NCBI GenBank assembly: GCA_003215535.1 | Contig: QCKG01000008.1 | Location: forward strand, 21,818-85,817 | From: Prochlorococcus sp. AG-409-L18 | GTDB taxonomy: Bacteria; Cyanobacteriota; Cyanobacteriia; PCC-6307; Cyanobiaceae | Length of the DNA stretch: 64,000 bases | Direction: 5' to 3' | In this document: piece after piece, positions 1 to 7,181 of the stretch | How the letters are laid out: each line of letters starts with the position of its first letter | How positions within the stretch are numbered: position 1 is the first letter of the stretch | The notes under the pieces: model-generated | The model's database searches: none | What the model was told of the DNA's origin: nothing | Seen by the model: the letters and a program-made list of their open reading frames with translations, nothing else | Program-made: the position numbers and the translations under genes

Positions 1-281
1 TTGAAAAATGACCAGATTGACCATTCGTCTTTCATCTGAGTGTATTTCAAATCATCTTTTGAAAAATCATTTGATGCACTAAAAACTTGATAATCTGCCT
101 CTTCTATGGCTACAAAAAAATAAACAAGGGCCATAAGAAAACTACATATTATCTTATCGGTATTAACTGCTAATTCTTTAATAGTAACTTTATCTCTAAC
201 TCCAATTAAAGGAAGCCTTACTTTATCTATACTAAAGGCTATATCATTCTTTGTCGTTTTTGATGAATTCTCCAGCTTCAT
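1..281 (-). CDS. hypothetical protein, C-terminus cut by window edge
   Basis: An open frame runs from an ATG at 281 to the window edge without a stop (93 residues visible). An in-frame TAA lies six codons upstream of this ATG, so 281 is the first ATG start. The visible part starts MKLENSSKTTKNDIAFS and contains one hydrophobic stretch (about residues 41-53, IICSFLMALVYFF), which suggests a membrane segment or a buried helix. I do not recognise a family. Codon use is AT-rich, as in the rest of this accessory region. It could also be a remnant, because the remainder lies outside the window. Confidence 0.4.
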   Translation of the reverse strand, partial: MKLENSSKTTKNDIAFSIDKVRLPLIGVRDKVTIKELAVNTDKIICSFLMALVYFFVAIEEADYQVFSASNDFSKDDLKYTQMKDEWSIWSFF

Positions 282-355
282 GCTTGAAAGTGCAATTTAA
301 GAGAATTGTAGCTTAAAGGGTTCCTTTTTCTAGTGAATAACGTCCATCTAGAACC

Positions 356-556
356 TCAGAAGGCTAAGGTGATTGAATACCCAGTATCAATCAGGTTTAC
401 AAGACACAAGTAAGAATTCTCCCCAAACACATAAGAAGGTGTGCTACGAGATAATGTATTTTGCTTTATATAAGCAAGTCTCGTCTTTAATTCGCTACCT
501 TTTTGTGAGTCTTCGCTAATTTCCCAATAATTTTGGCTTCTCTCCAAAACAAGCAT
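356..556 (-). CDS. small hypothetical protein, doubtful
   Basis: A 66-residue frame starting MLVLERSQNYWEISEDSQ. It is mostly polar with a hydrophobic C-terminus (LVNLIDTGYSITLAF). There is no recognisable domain, signal peptide or clear ribosome binding site. It lies alone in a low-G+C accessory stretch, so it may be a real small gene or chance. I do not recognise it. Confidence 0.25.
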   Translation of the reverse strand: MLVLERSQNYWEISEDSQKGSELKTRLAYIKQNTLSRSTPSYVFGENSYLCLVNLIDTGYSITLAF

Positions 557-868
557 TATTCAACATTGGTTTAACAGTCAACTAATTGGAATAGTTTTTT
601 AAGTTTTATCCTCAAATTATTCTAAAATAACACAAAAAATTGAACCATCTAAAGAAGTAAGATACTAAATTCTTTTAAGTATGTTTTGACCTATTTTCTA
701 TAGAAAATATACAGAAAGTCAATTAAAGATTAGCTCATAGACTTCACTTTATAGGGAATGTGAACAATAGGCCAAAAAAGATATAAACTTGTTTAAAGGC
801 TCTAATCAAGCCATGCTTGAATAAATACTTGTAAAAGAATTTGTCATCACTCTCTTGGTCATACTCTT
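557..868. other. gene-poor stretch
   Basis: About 310 bases of very AT-rich DNA between a doubtful small frame and the SRAP gene. I see no coding frame, RNA gene or strong hairpin. The promoter of the SRAP gene should lie in its right part. Confidence 0.4.
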
Positions 869-1510
869 ATGTGTAGTCAATACGAACTTAAAACTGATCT
901 AGATCAACTCCCCGATCAATTCAAAAACAATATGCCAAAAGGCCTTCTCCAATGTTACGAGCACCAATACCTCATAAAACCTAATGATCCAGTCTTAGCT
1001 CTTCGACAAGAGCATAAAGCTATAAGCAGCTCGATCATGCTTTGGGGCTTTCTACCTCATTGGAGTAAAGACCCAATGCATTCTTTCAAGCCTTTTAATG
1101 CTAGAGCTGAAACTGTTCAGAAGAAAGTACCCTTTCGTGAAGCTTGGAGACATAGGAGATGCCTACTTCCAGCCACAGGTTTCTTTGAAAAAGACAAATT
1201 AATCCGAAAACAAAGCTATCAAGCTTTTTGGCTAGGAGGAATTTGGGAAAGGTGGTTAGGAGCTGATGGTAGCGAAATTGAAAGTTGCCTGATTCTCACT
1301 ACGAAGCCGAATAGCTTGATAAAACCACTTCATAAAAGAATGCCTGTAATTATTCCCCAAGGCCTTGAAGAAAAATGGCTAGAACAAACAGATGCAATAG
1401 GCCTGAAATCATTACAACCAATTCTGAATGGATGGGACCCAGAAGGATGGTCTGCCAAACCTCGTACGAAATCAAAAGTCACCAACCACCAACTCACTCT
1501 TTTTAGTTAA
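869..1510 (+). CDS. SRAP-family protein (YedK/HMCES-like abasic-site sensor)
   Basis: 213 residues, the usual size for the family. SRAP proteins attach covalently through Cys2 to abasic sites in single-stranded DNA and shield them from breakage. The sequence shows Cys2 directly after the start Met (MCSQYEL), the Asn of the active site near residue 39 (IKPNDP), the conserved NARAET block (77-82), the Glu of PATGFFEKD near 107 and the His of PLHKRMPV near 155, so all key residues are present. The family N-terminus is usually MCGR; here it is MCSQ, a small deviation. Its stop overlaps the start of the next small membrane-protein gene (TAATG). It lies at the left of the accessory region but could be an ordinary housekeeping repair gene. 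Confidence 0.88.
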   Translation: MCSQYELKTDLDQLPDQFKNNMPKGLLQCYEHQYLIKPNDPVLALRQEHKAISSSIMLWGFLPHWSKDPMHSFKPFNARAETVQKKVPFREAWRHRRCLLPATGFFEKDKLIRKQSYQAFWLGGIWERWLGADGSEIESCLILTTKPNSLIKPLHKRMPVIIPQGLEEKWLEQTDAIGLKSLQPILNGWDPEGWSAKPRTKSKVTNHQLTLFS

Positions 1511-1704
1511 TGGACTCCTCATTTTCACAAGCTCTGAAATTAAGCAGCATGTCTTCTACAACGGCGATGGTCATTTGGGGTATGGTGTTGTTTCTAATCG
1601 CTATTACAGTTGTAATTAGCCTATATTTCAAAAAACAAATAGATCTCAGCAAAAAAGTCAACGCATCAAAAATCACAAAAGAATCTCAGTCAAAAGGATT
1701 CTAA
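1510..1704 (+). CDS. small single-pass membrane protein
   Basis: 64 residues with one clear transmembrane segment (about 19-39, TAMVIWGMVLFLIAITVVIS) followed by a basic, polar tail rich in Lys and Ser. The first possible ATG overlaps the stop of the SRAP gene. A second ATG at 1549 (MSSTTAMVIWG) starts just before the membrane segment and may be the true start, giving 51 residues. First of four tiny same-strand membrane-protein genes packed within 800 bases. Family unknown to me; such proteins are common and poorly characterised in picocyanobacteria. Confidence 0.6.
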   Translation: MDSSFSQALKLSSMSSTTAMVIWGMVLFLIAITVVISLYFKKQIDLSKKVNASKITKESQSKGF

Positions 1705-1711
1705 TTACAAT

Positions 1712-1915
1712 ATGACTACAAAAATCCCACAGAGAATTAAGGCAAAAATAACACCTGTTAGATGGTCAGTTCGGACTAGCGCAATAATTGCAAGTACACT
1801 TGCTGTAATTGACTTGATAAAACAAGAATATGCTTTAAGTTTGATATTAGGTGTATCATGGTTATTCATAGTGCAAGCAGAAAAGAGAATGTTCAAACCA
1901 CCTACTGACAACTAA
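1712..1915 (+). CDS. small membrane protein
   Basis: 67 residues (MTTKIPQRIKAKITPVRWS...). A basic N-terminus is followed by two weakly hydrophobic stretches (about 22-36 and 42-55), consistent with a two-helix hairpin or one long membrane segment. It starts 7 bases after the previous stop and ends 3 bases before the next start, so these genes are very likely cotranscribed. No family recognised. Confidence 0.6.
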   Translation: MTTKIPQRIKAKITPVRWSVRTSAIIASTLAVIDLIKQEYALSLILGVSWLFIVQAEKRMFKPPTDN

Positions 1916-1918
1916 CTT

Positions 1919-2092
1919 ATGGCTAGTTCTATTGTTGCAGCCGCTGTTGGTTTGAGTCCTATTGGATGGGCTGTAGCTGTAATTTCTGGGCTTGCATTTC
2001 TTTCGATGTTTATTCTCGTTTCCATCAAAGGGGATTATCAAGGCGTCATTGCATCAACGCTAACAAAGCCATCAAGCAAAAACGAGAAGTAA
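1919..2092 (+). CDS. small membrane protein
   Basis: 57 residues, MASSIVAAAVGLSPIGWAVA... to ...KPSSKNEK. Residues 5-36 are almost wholly hydrophobic (Ala/Val/Ile/Gly-rich), giving one or two membrane helices, and the last 20 residues are polar. ATG at 1919 and stop at 2090-2092. It fits exactly between its same-strand neighbours, with 3 bases before and 7 after, which supports it as a real gene. Function unknown. Confidence 0.6.
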   Translation: MASSIVAAAVGLSPIGWAVAVISGLAFLSMFILVSIKGDYQGVIASTLTKPSSKNEK

Positions 2093-2099
2093 ATAAGCA

Positions 2100-2297
2100 A
2101 TGAATACAGAAATAATGCTTGATAATCTTTTGAAAATGACCATATATAATCCCATTTTTGCATTTGTGACTATAGGCATAGTCTGGTTTCTCCCAGGCAT
2201 TATTATCCGAAGAATAGCCAAAAGAAAATATCTTACATCTCAAAAAGAAAAGCAAGAAGAAGCTATCGCAAAGTTATACCCTAAAGACAAAAAATAA
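2100..2297 (+). CDS. small membrane protein with charged tail
   Basis: 65 residues. One membrane segment at about 16-36 (PIFAFVTIGIVWFLPGIII) is followed directly by a strongly basic and then mixed-charge tail (RRIAKRKYLTSQKEKQEEA) that could form a short coiled coil in the cytoplasm. Last of the four-gene run of tiny membrane proteins beginning at 1510. No family recognised. Confidence 0.6.
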   Translation: MNTEIMLDNLLKMTIYNPIFAFVTIGIVWFLPGIIIRRIAKRKYLTSQKEKQEEAIAKLYPKDKK

Positions 2298-2357
2298 TGC
2301 GCTTATCCTAGACATTTTCGATGATATGGAATGAATTAAGTCATTCTCAAATCTCAA

Positions 2358-2444
2358 ATGATTTTCGGACTTTTAGAAGATGCATGTTTAAATATGTCCT
2401 TGGTCTTTCTTGGTTTTTCTAGTCTGGGCTTTCTATGGGTCTAG
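2358..2444 (+). CDS. possible 28-residue hydrophobic peptide
   Basis: ATG at 2358 opens a short frame, MIFGLLEDACLNMSLVFLGF..., ending LWV and TAG at 2442. It is almost entirely hydrophobic and follows the tiny membrane-protein genes on the same strand. There is no convincing ribosome binding site and the length is at the limit of chance, so this is a weak call. Confidence 0.15.
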   Translation: MIFGLLEDACLNMSLVFLGFSSLGFLWV

Positions 2445-2940
2445 AGGAAAGATTTACTCAAGATAAAGCAATCAAATATAAAAACTAAGTATCATTGGGA
2501 ATAAATAAATGAAATCAGTTGAGAATAAATAAAGGTCTAAAAAAATAGAACTGCTAAAAAGAGGAAGATCCAATATTTCTCGGGACCACTTTCTAGGCGA
2601 AGAGCTAATAATAACAAGCCCATCAGACACAAATTATTAGTTGCGGACTTAAAAAACTAGCAAGTACCGTGAAAGCAAAATTAGTTTTCAAAGAATTAAT
2701 AACTTGATTGAGAATTGCAAAACTATAAAAGTTGTAGGCGAAACAAGCGCTCTACAAGTAAGTAACAATCCTAATAACACAAATCACCCAACGTTTTCGC
2801 GCTTAAGAAGCCAGATCAGGACAGGATCAACTCAATCCTCTTACACAAAAATCAATCTACGCATAGGCCTAATTGCGGAGGGAATACAACGGGAGCAAAA
2901 ACACTCGAGCGTAAAGACGGATTTACACTCAGTCGTCTAA
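2445..2940. other. gene-poor stretch
   Basis: About 500 bases with no gene I trust. A TTG-started frame at 2704-2940 has poor coding character. There is no RNA gene or strong terminator. Confidence 0.35.
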
Positions 2941-3105
2941 TTGACTACACCAGAGATAGAGCAGTGGATTCAAGCTTCTGAGTTGCAAGTCCATGGTTTA
3001 GGAGAGTCTGCTCAGTCAGCTCGCCGACAATTTCACAACGAGGTTTCTCATGAACAATCACAGCCCATATACAGGAAAGTACTACCCCAGTACAGAATCA
3101 ACTAA
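2941..3105 (+). CDS. small hypothetical protein with TTG start
   Basis: A TTG at 2941 opens 54 codons reading TTPEIEQWIQASELQVHGLG and on to ...PQYRIN, stop at 3103. The first 38 residues look like genuine protein (amphipathic, Gln/Glu-rich). The end overlaps the start of the next frame (3050) by 56 bases. Either both are real and overlap, or a frameshift has split one longer gene. No family recognised. Confidence 0.35.
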   Translation: MTTPEIEQWIQASELQVHGLGESAQSARRQFHNEVSHEQSQPIYRKVLPQYRIN

Positions 3106-3259
3106 AAGACGCTATTTAGAGATGAATCGAAGATTAGATGTCTTGCAATATAGACGTGAGAGATTAACTCATGAACTCCATGCAATTAATGCAGCATTAT
3201 TCTCACTAAATCAACAAATGCTTAGAGATCAAGAATACAAGCAATTATCTTTACAATGA
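3050..3259 (+). CDS. small hypothetical coiled-coil protein
   Basis: 69 residues. After a polar N-terminus (MNNHSPYTGKYYPSTES) residues 17-69 are rich in Arg, Leu, Glu and Gln with heptad-like spacing (YLEMNRRLDVLQYRRERL), suggesting one long helix or coiled coil. A GAGG sequence six bases before the ATG is a good ribosome binding site and fixes the start. No known domain. It overlaps the TTG-started frame at 2941. Confidence 0.5.
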   Translation: MNNHSPYTGKYYPSTESTKRRYLEMNRRLDVLQYRRERLTHELHAINAALFSLNQQMLRDQEYKQLSLQ

Positions 3260-3366
3260 ATGAATAAGGAGAATAGCTTGCCAGTGTCTAAATTAAATAT
3301 CTCCTTGTAATCCTTCAAAGTATTTTTTCCTAAGCAATGGTCCAACATTATCTTGTTATAAACACC

Positions 3367-4131
3367 TCAAGCCTTCTCCTGCAATTCAAAGAAATGCTGA
3401 TCCCAGTCTAATGAATGGAAATGAGCCCATTTTCTCTGAAAGTTACTGGCTAAAAATCTAGCATTTGCTGTGCGACCATCTACTATTATTAGAGTTCAAG
3501 GTTGAAGAAAATGCTCAAAAGAAAGTAAATCTGCTGCCATAGGCATACGATCCTGATGAGCTGTAGTCACACCTCGAATGTCTCCTTCTGCTGAGAGCTG
3601 ATCTGGTCCATCTAAATAAATCAGATCAGGACAAAGGTTGGGTATAGGATCATAAAAAGTACAAATCCTACCTTTAAATTGATCTATTATTAATCTGGCT
3701 AAATGCAGAGTAATTACTCCTTCTGATTCTAAAGCCTGGGGGATTTCATTCCTACACTTATCAAGCCAAATTTGATAGTTATCGACAGCATGGCATTCAT
3801 AAAGGTTGACTCTTCTTAAACTTGTATTTGTAATATGAAAATAATTTTCTTTATTTCGACACAGTGCATCTCCAAAAACAATAGTGCTCTTACCAACTCC
3901 AAACTCAAGTATTGTTCTTACTTTCCTCTCTCTAGCTAAAAAATACAATCGTCATAGATCTGCAATTTTTGGCTGTAAGGATATTTGATTTAAACTAATA
4001 GAAGCAGCTTTATTTTTACATAAAATATCTTCAAGATTTTCCTTCATACCTAATAATTCACAAAGGCCATAAGATAAAATATAATCAAAATCTTCAGGAA
4101 TTAAATCGCTTGCTTTGATTTCTCTAACTAT
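3367..4131 (-). pseudogene. decayed gene resembling a SAM-dependent methyltransferase
   Basis: One continuous minus-strand frame from about 4131 down to 3367 encodes a coherent protein interrupted by in-frame TGA stops at 3952-3954 and 3496-3498, with a TAG at 4132-4134 just upstream. The stretch between the two TGA codons (150 residues) contains ILEFGVGKSTIVFGDAL, resembling a Rossmann-type SAM-binding loop, and PDLIYLDGPDQ. After the second stop the frame goes on as TLIIVDGRTANARFL for 42 codons to the normal-looking TGA at 3367. Before the first stop it reads ISLQPKIADL then stop. The stops are consistent with TGG to TGA and GGA to TGA changes. No complete start is left. The close spacing of stops argues for decay rather than recoding. 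Confidence 0.7.
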
Positions 4132-4135
4132 CTAG

Positions 4136-4231
4136 GAGCTGTCTAATTTACTCACTGAGCATTTTCAACAACGTTATCAGGTGATTGAACATCTTATTAA
4201 TCAAAGAATTATTCGCAATGATCTCAAATAA
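4136..4231 (+). pseudogene. C-terminal gene fragment
   Basis: A plus-strand frame from 4136 reads ELSNLLTEHFQQRYQVIEHL and on to IIRNDLK with TAA at 4229 (31 residues). It looks like the helical C-terminal end of a real protein but has no start: a TAG precedes it at 4133. It begins within five bases of where the opposite-strand methyltransferase-like remnant ends, so the junction at about 4132-4136 looks like a recombination scar. Parent gene unknown. Confidence 0.4.
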
Positions 4232-4248
4232 AATACAAATTTTTAAAT

Positions 4249-5199
4249 CTATTTCTTTATGAATTCATGAAAGAATTTTGCCTGGTAATTGCTTTCATTT
4301 TTCCACCAACAAAAAAGCCTAAATTGCAATTGATCCAATGCCTCTGGATTTGATATTATATCTAGTACAAAATTTGCAGCCTCCTCCCAATTAGAAAAAG
4401 TAGGCATTGGCACAGGATTGTAAAACAACCTAGATAAATCCCTTGGTGAAGTTATAAAAAGCGGGATTCCACCTAATTGAAGGGTTTCATAAAATCGAAA
4501 AGTCTCAAAATGAAAATGTCCTTCAGGGCATAGAACAAAAATTGAATCTAAAAGGATAGAAGTATAAGCCTGAGGTTGTATTCCTTTACCAAAAGTATCA
4601 CCTTGATTTACATAACCGTCTGGAACAAGCTTGATAAAACATTCTAAAGCCTTTTTTCGTGAAGTTCCCTCCCACATAGTACCTATAAAACTCCATGCAA
4701 ACTCTCTCTTTGACGAAGCTACCCATGGTGTATTTAGCAAAGTCCAGGGAGTCGGTCCCAGTGGTTTATTTTTAAGTTGTTTATTATTATCATATCGGTC
4801 AAGTGGAAACTCTCTAACAATCGAAATATGATCTGGAAGGCTTAAATATAACTTATCCCCATCATGACCCTGTTCATCGCCTATATGCCAGAGTAAAAGA
4901 TTTTGATATTCTCTAAATGTATCTAATCGATTCTTACGAAGCTGTAAATAATAATTGGTTTGTTTATCTGTAAAAGAATCTGAATCTATATAAACTCCAG
5001 CCTCAACAATAATTATCAGAGTGCCTTTTTCGATAGAAAAATTACATGAGCCATCGTAATCACCTTCATAACAGGTTACCTCATTTAGGGAATAAGGCCT
5101 CAACAATTCAAGCATCCATTGACGTTGAAATGAAATTTGGGGATCACATCCCCAAACAATGACTACATCTGGCGGCTTATTTTTAAAAGAAGTAAACAT
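4249..5199 (-). CDS. exostosin-like glycosyltransferase (GT47-type)
   Basis: 316 residues, apparently intact. The C-terminal half carries the signature of exostosin-like transferases: a Ser/Arg-rich segment (SSKREFAWSFIGTMW) near 160-176, then DSIFVLCPEGHFHFETFR followed by FYETLQLGGIPLFIT near 215-250, where the nucleotide sugar is expected to bind. The N-terminus has no signal peptide, so the enzyme is probably cytoplasmic. In picocyanobacteria such genes sit in islands and alter cell-surface glycans; the exact sugar cannot be read from sequence. It is flanked by gene remnants on its left and about 240 bases of non-coding DNA on its right, as expected in an island. Confidence 0.7.
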   Translation of the reverse strand: MFTSFKNKPPDVVIVWGCDPQISFQRQWMLELLRPYSLNEVTCYEGDYDGSCNFSIEKGTLIIIVEAGVYIDSDSFTDKQTNYYLQLRKNRLDTFREYQNLLLWHIGDEQGHDGDKLYLSLPDHISIVREFPLDRYDNNKQLKNKPLGPTPWTLLNTPWVASSKREFAWSFIGTMWEGTSRKKALECFIKLVPDGYVNQGDTFGKGIQPQAYTSILLDSIFVLCPEGHFHFETFRFYETLQLGGIPLFITSPRDLSRLFYNPVPMPTFSNWEEAANFVLDIISNPEALDQLQFRLFCWWKNESNYQAKFFHEFIKK

Positions 5200-5442
5200 A
5201 AGAAAATATTAAAACCTCACTGCTTTTAAAGGTGGTTTGACGGGAAAATTGTGCTTCTTTAAGCCCATAATCGACATTAATTTAAAAATGAAGTTTCAAA
5301 TTAAATGATTGCAAGAGTCCTTATTGAAAAGACTGGTTAAGAAAGACGAATTATTGATCGGAAAGTTAATTGTAATAGAAGATTATAGATTACGACTGAT
5401 TGCTTTGTATAAAAACAAATGTGATGAAATAATTCTCTTATA

Positions 5443-5748
5443 TTGGCTCCAAGTCAGACCACGGCTGGTAATACCGTCGATGCCATTGGTAGCCATCAAA
5501 CCGTTAATGGGAATAGAGGAACTTCTGTCCAAACAGCCTCCTAGGAACAAGAAGCCTTAGCAACCTTTCACTTATTTGGAGAAATCAATCAGCGAAGTGC
5601 ATAGGAGCTATTGATAGAAGGGGTTTTATGAAATGAAAAAGCTGCAATTTTTGAGCAAAACTGGATACCTATATCCGGGCATTCAATTGCCCAGAAGCTA
5701 TCTATTCAATTGCAAAATCTACCTACTCAACTTTTTACCTTAAGTTAA
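5443..5748 (+). pseudogene. decayed gene of unknown family with three in-frame stops
   Basis: A single plus-strand frame from 5443 to the TAA at 5746 reads like one protein of about 101 codons broken by TAG, TAG and TGA. Segments include TTAGNTVDAIGSHQTVNGN, EQEALATFHLFGEINQRSA and NEKAAIFEQNWIPISGHSI. Each stop is one C-to-T change from a sense codon (CAG, CAG, CGA). Keeping the frame across three stops, with good amino-acid composition on both sides of each, argues for a recently decayed gene. I do not recognise the family; the Gly/Thr/Asn-rich start hints at a surface protein. Confidence 0.5.
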
Positions 5749-5982
5749 AGCTGCCAACTCTTTTCTAGATTTCACCTCAGAAGTAACTGATGATTCTTGA
5801 AAATAGCTTTAACGTAGATTTAATCACTTATCGAATCTCGCTACAAATCCTTCCTATCTACCTCAAAGCAATGATTCATTGATTTAATTTACTTGTATTG
5901 TATAGCTTAAGAAGCCAGCGTATAGCCATTTTAAATATAAATAAATAACCCCTTATGTTCATTCCATCTTTTACATCTTCAG

Positions 5983-6009
5983 CTATGCTGTGTAGTCGGC
6001 ATTGATACA
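5983..6009 (-). repeat. copy A of the argJ 3' end (putative attachment core)
   Basis: Read on the minus strand these 27 bases encode C-I-N-A-D-Y-T-A and a TAG stop, against R-I-N-A-D-Y-T-T-TGA at the end of the real argJ (12541-12567). The stop codon is kept in frame. At 6043-6060, 60 bases from the core, lies a block (GAGATCAGTCATATCAAT) also found at the same distance from copy C. Confidence 0.7.
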
Positions 6010-6080
6010 GATATTCGGTCTTTTGATTACAGATGTTATTTTGAGATCAGTCATATCAATGATTTAAAGAAGGTTTTTAA

Positions 6081-6118
6081 TCACAAGTTAGTCACAATGC
6101 CCTTTCAATTTAGTCACA
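6081..6118 (+). repeat. 11-bp-phased TCACA repeats beside argJ-end copy A
   Basis: TCACA occurs at 6081, 6092 and 6114, i.e. at 11- and 22-bp steps, within (T)TAGTCACA-like units. This puts the repeats on one face of the helix, as expected for cooperative protein binding. The block begins 98 bases from the stop of copy A; the matching block at copy C begins 110 bases away. Confidence 0.6.
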
Positions 6119-6370
6119 GTTAGGTCTGAAAGATAAAGCCTGAAGACACCTTCTAGTTATTGCAGTTCATTTGCTCGACTCAGAAAAGGTTCGCATACAA
6201 CAAATGGTCGCAAAAGTATCACAATTTTTAGAAGGTGTGTATTCAACAAAAATGCATTTAATTATGAATCTAATAATTAATTAACTACCAGAAATTCATA
6301 CAAGTCCACCAAATGAATCTTGATCATTCTAAGCAAATTTGAATTCATGATCTAGCAATCTCTAATTAAT

Positions 6371-6550
6371 TCAACTGCCCTTCGACAACCACTTGAATGC
6401 CCAATAACCCAAGAAAGCAACGATTACCCAAGGAATGAGTGCTCTGATGACCCAAAGGGAAAGGAGCAGAACTAATGCAGAAAGGACAACCCGCTTCGTC
6501 ATTGCCTTCGCGCCATCAGTCATGTATTCCCATCGAGGGATTAGAGACAT
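6371..6550 (-). CDS. small conserved-looking membrane protein
   Basis: 59 residues, ATG at 6548-6550 and TGA at 6371-6373. Begins MSLIPRWEYMTDGAKAMTKR, then a nearly continuous hydrophobic region (21-53, VVLSALVLLLSLWVIRALIP...), likely two closely spaced membrane helices, and a basic end (KWLSKGS). Base composition is visibly richer in G+C than the surrounding island, suggesting a different origin. Family not named. Confidence 0.65.
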   Translation of the reverse strand: MSLIPRWEYMTDGAKAMTKRVVLSALVLLLSLWVIRALIPWVIVAFLGYWAFKWLSKGS

Positions 6551-6610
6551 GGATTCAGAGTTTGTTCCCTTCCTTTTTAGTGTATTGAACTGATTTCAGT
6601 AAGGCATTAA

Positions 6611-6640
6611 GAAGGGCGGGGTATTTCGATCCCGCCCTTT
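6611..6640. terminator. G+C-rich hairpin
   Basis: A perfect nine-pair stem AAGGGCGGG / CCCGCCCTT (6612-6620 with 6631-6639) around a 10-base loop, extendable by inner pairs. A short TTT follows on the plus strand, too short for a textbook intrinsic terminator. It lies upstream of the minus-strand gene at 6371 and downstream of no known plus-strand gene, so it may end an unrecognised small transcript or act as an attenuator. Confidence 0.45.
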
Positions 6641-6773
6641 GAGTCAAGCACTTATTTTTTTGGAACTGTTGTGCCTTAACTTCTTATTCAATCCTAATCA
6701 ATCTGGACTAGGAGAACATGAAACAAAACACCTGTCTTATTATGGAAATCAATTAAGAGAGGAATATTGAGTT

Positions 6774-6944
6774 ATGAATAGAAAAAGAGAGAAAATCTGG
6801 ACTGCAATCATTGCAACTAAACAATGGTTCACCAAACTATTCAAAAGTGAAGTAGATGCTTTAGTTGATGATTTCAGCAATAATCCACCACCAGAAATAG
6901 GGACTCAACCTTACTCAGGTAACGTTAATGACAAAGGTGACTGA
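6774..6944 (+). CDS. small hypothetical protein
   Basis: 56 residues, ATG at 6774 and TGA at 6942. A purine-rich AGAGAGGA about ten bases upstream is a plausible ribosome binding site. The N-terminal half is a basic amphipathic helix (MNRKREKIWTAIIATKQWF), then an acidic and Pro-rich tail (VDDFSNNPPPEIGTQPYSG). No family recognised. Confidence 0.45.
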   Translation: MNRKREKIWTAIIATKQWFTKLFKSEVDALVDDFSNNPPPEIGTQPYSGNVNDKGD

Positions 6945-6971
6945 CTATCACCACAGGGTAGATAAACTCTC

Positions 6972-7181
6972 ATGAATCTTCAGAAAGCAATAAGTCTTGG
7001 ATATGGGCGATAGACAAAAGTGATATACAAATCAGATAATGGAAAATCGTTTAACCAAAAACAGGCAATACATCTGTTGGTATCCTTAGTCGCCACTGAC
7101 ACCAACTCAGAAAAGAAGTGGAGGGGGTTCTATAACCTCCTCTCAGGTGCTGCACTACAGGATGAGTACTGGAAATCTTGA
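6972..7181 (+). pseudogene. small gene interrupted by an in-frame TAG
   Basis: From ATG 6972 the frame reads MNLQKAISLGYGR, TAG (7011), then TKVIYKSDNGKSFNQKQAIH and a convincing globular end containing TNSEKKWRGFYNLLSGAAL, stop at 7179. Without the TAG this would be a 69-residue protein. A GTG at 7020 could still start the 53-residue remainder, so a shortened product is possible. The family is unknown to me. Confidence 0.45.

Larger units (their letters stand above)
5749..6370. other. long non-coding stretch with argJ-end copy and phased repeats
   Basis: Some 620 bases without a gene. It contains the leftmost clear copy of the argJ 3' end (5983-6009), a second conserved block (6043-6060) and phased TCACA repeats (6081-6118). 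The remaining parts are AT-rich with nothing recognisable. Confidence 0.5.

Noticed and set aside
2704..2940. 78-codon frame with TTG start
   Set aside because: Poor composition (many Ser, Asn, Thr without pattern), no ribosome binding site and no conserved-looking segment; probably chance.
3496..3954. In-frame TGA codons in the methyltransferase-like gene as recoding (selenocysteine or tryptophan)
   Set aside because: There is no SECIS-like hairpin at either TGA, an additional TAG lies upstream, and ordinary genes here use TGA as stop. Decay is simpler.
5309..5560. 83-codon frame with TTG start
   Set aside because: It overlaps the decayed gene at 5443 in another frame, whose protein-like character is better; the start has no support.
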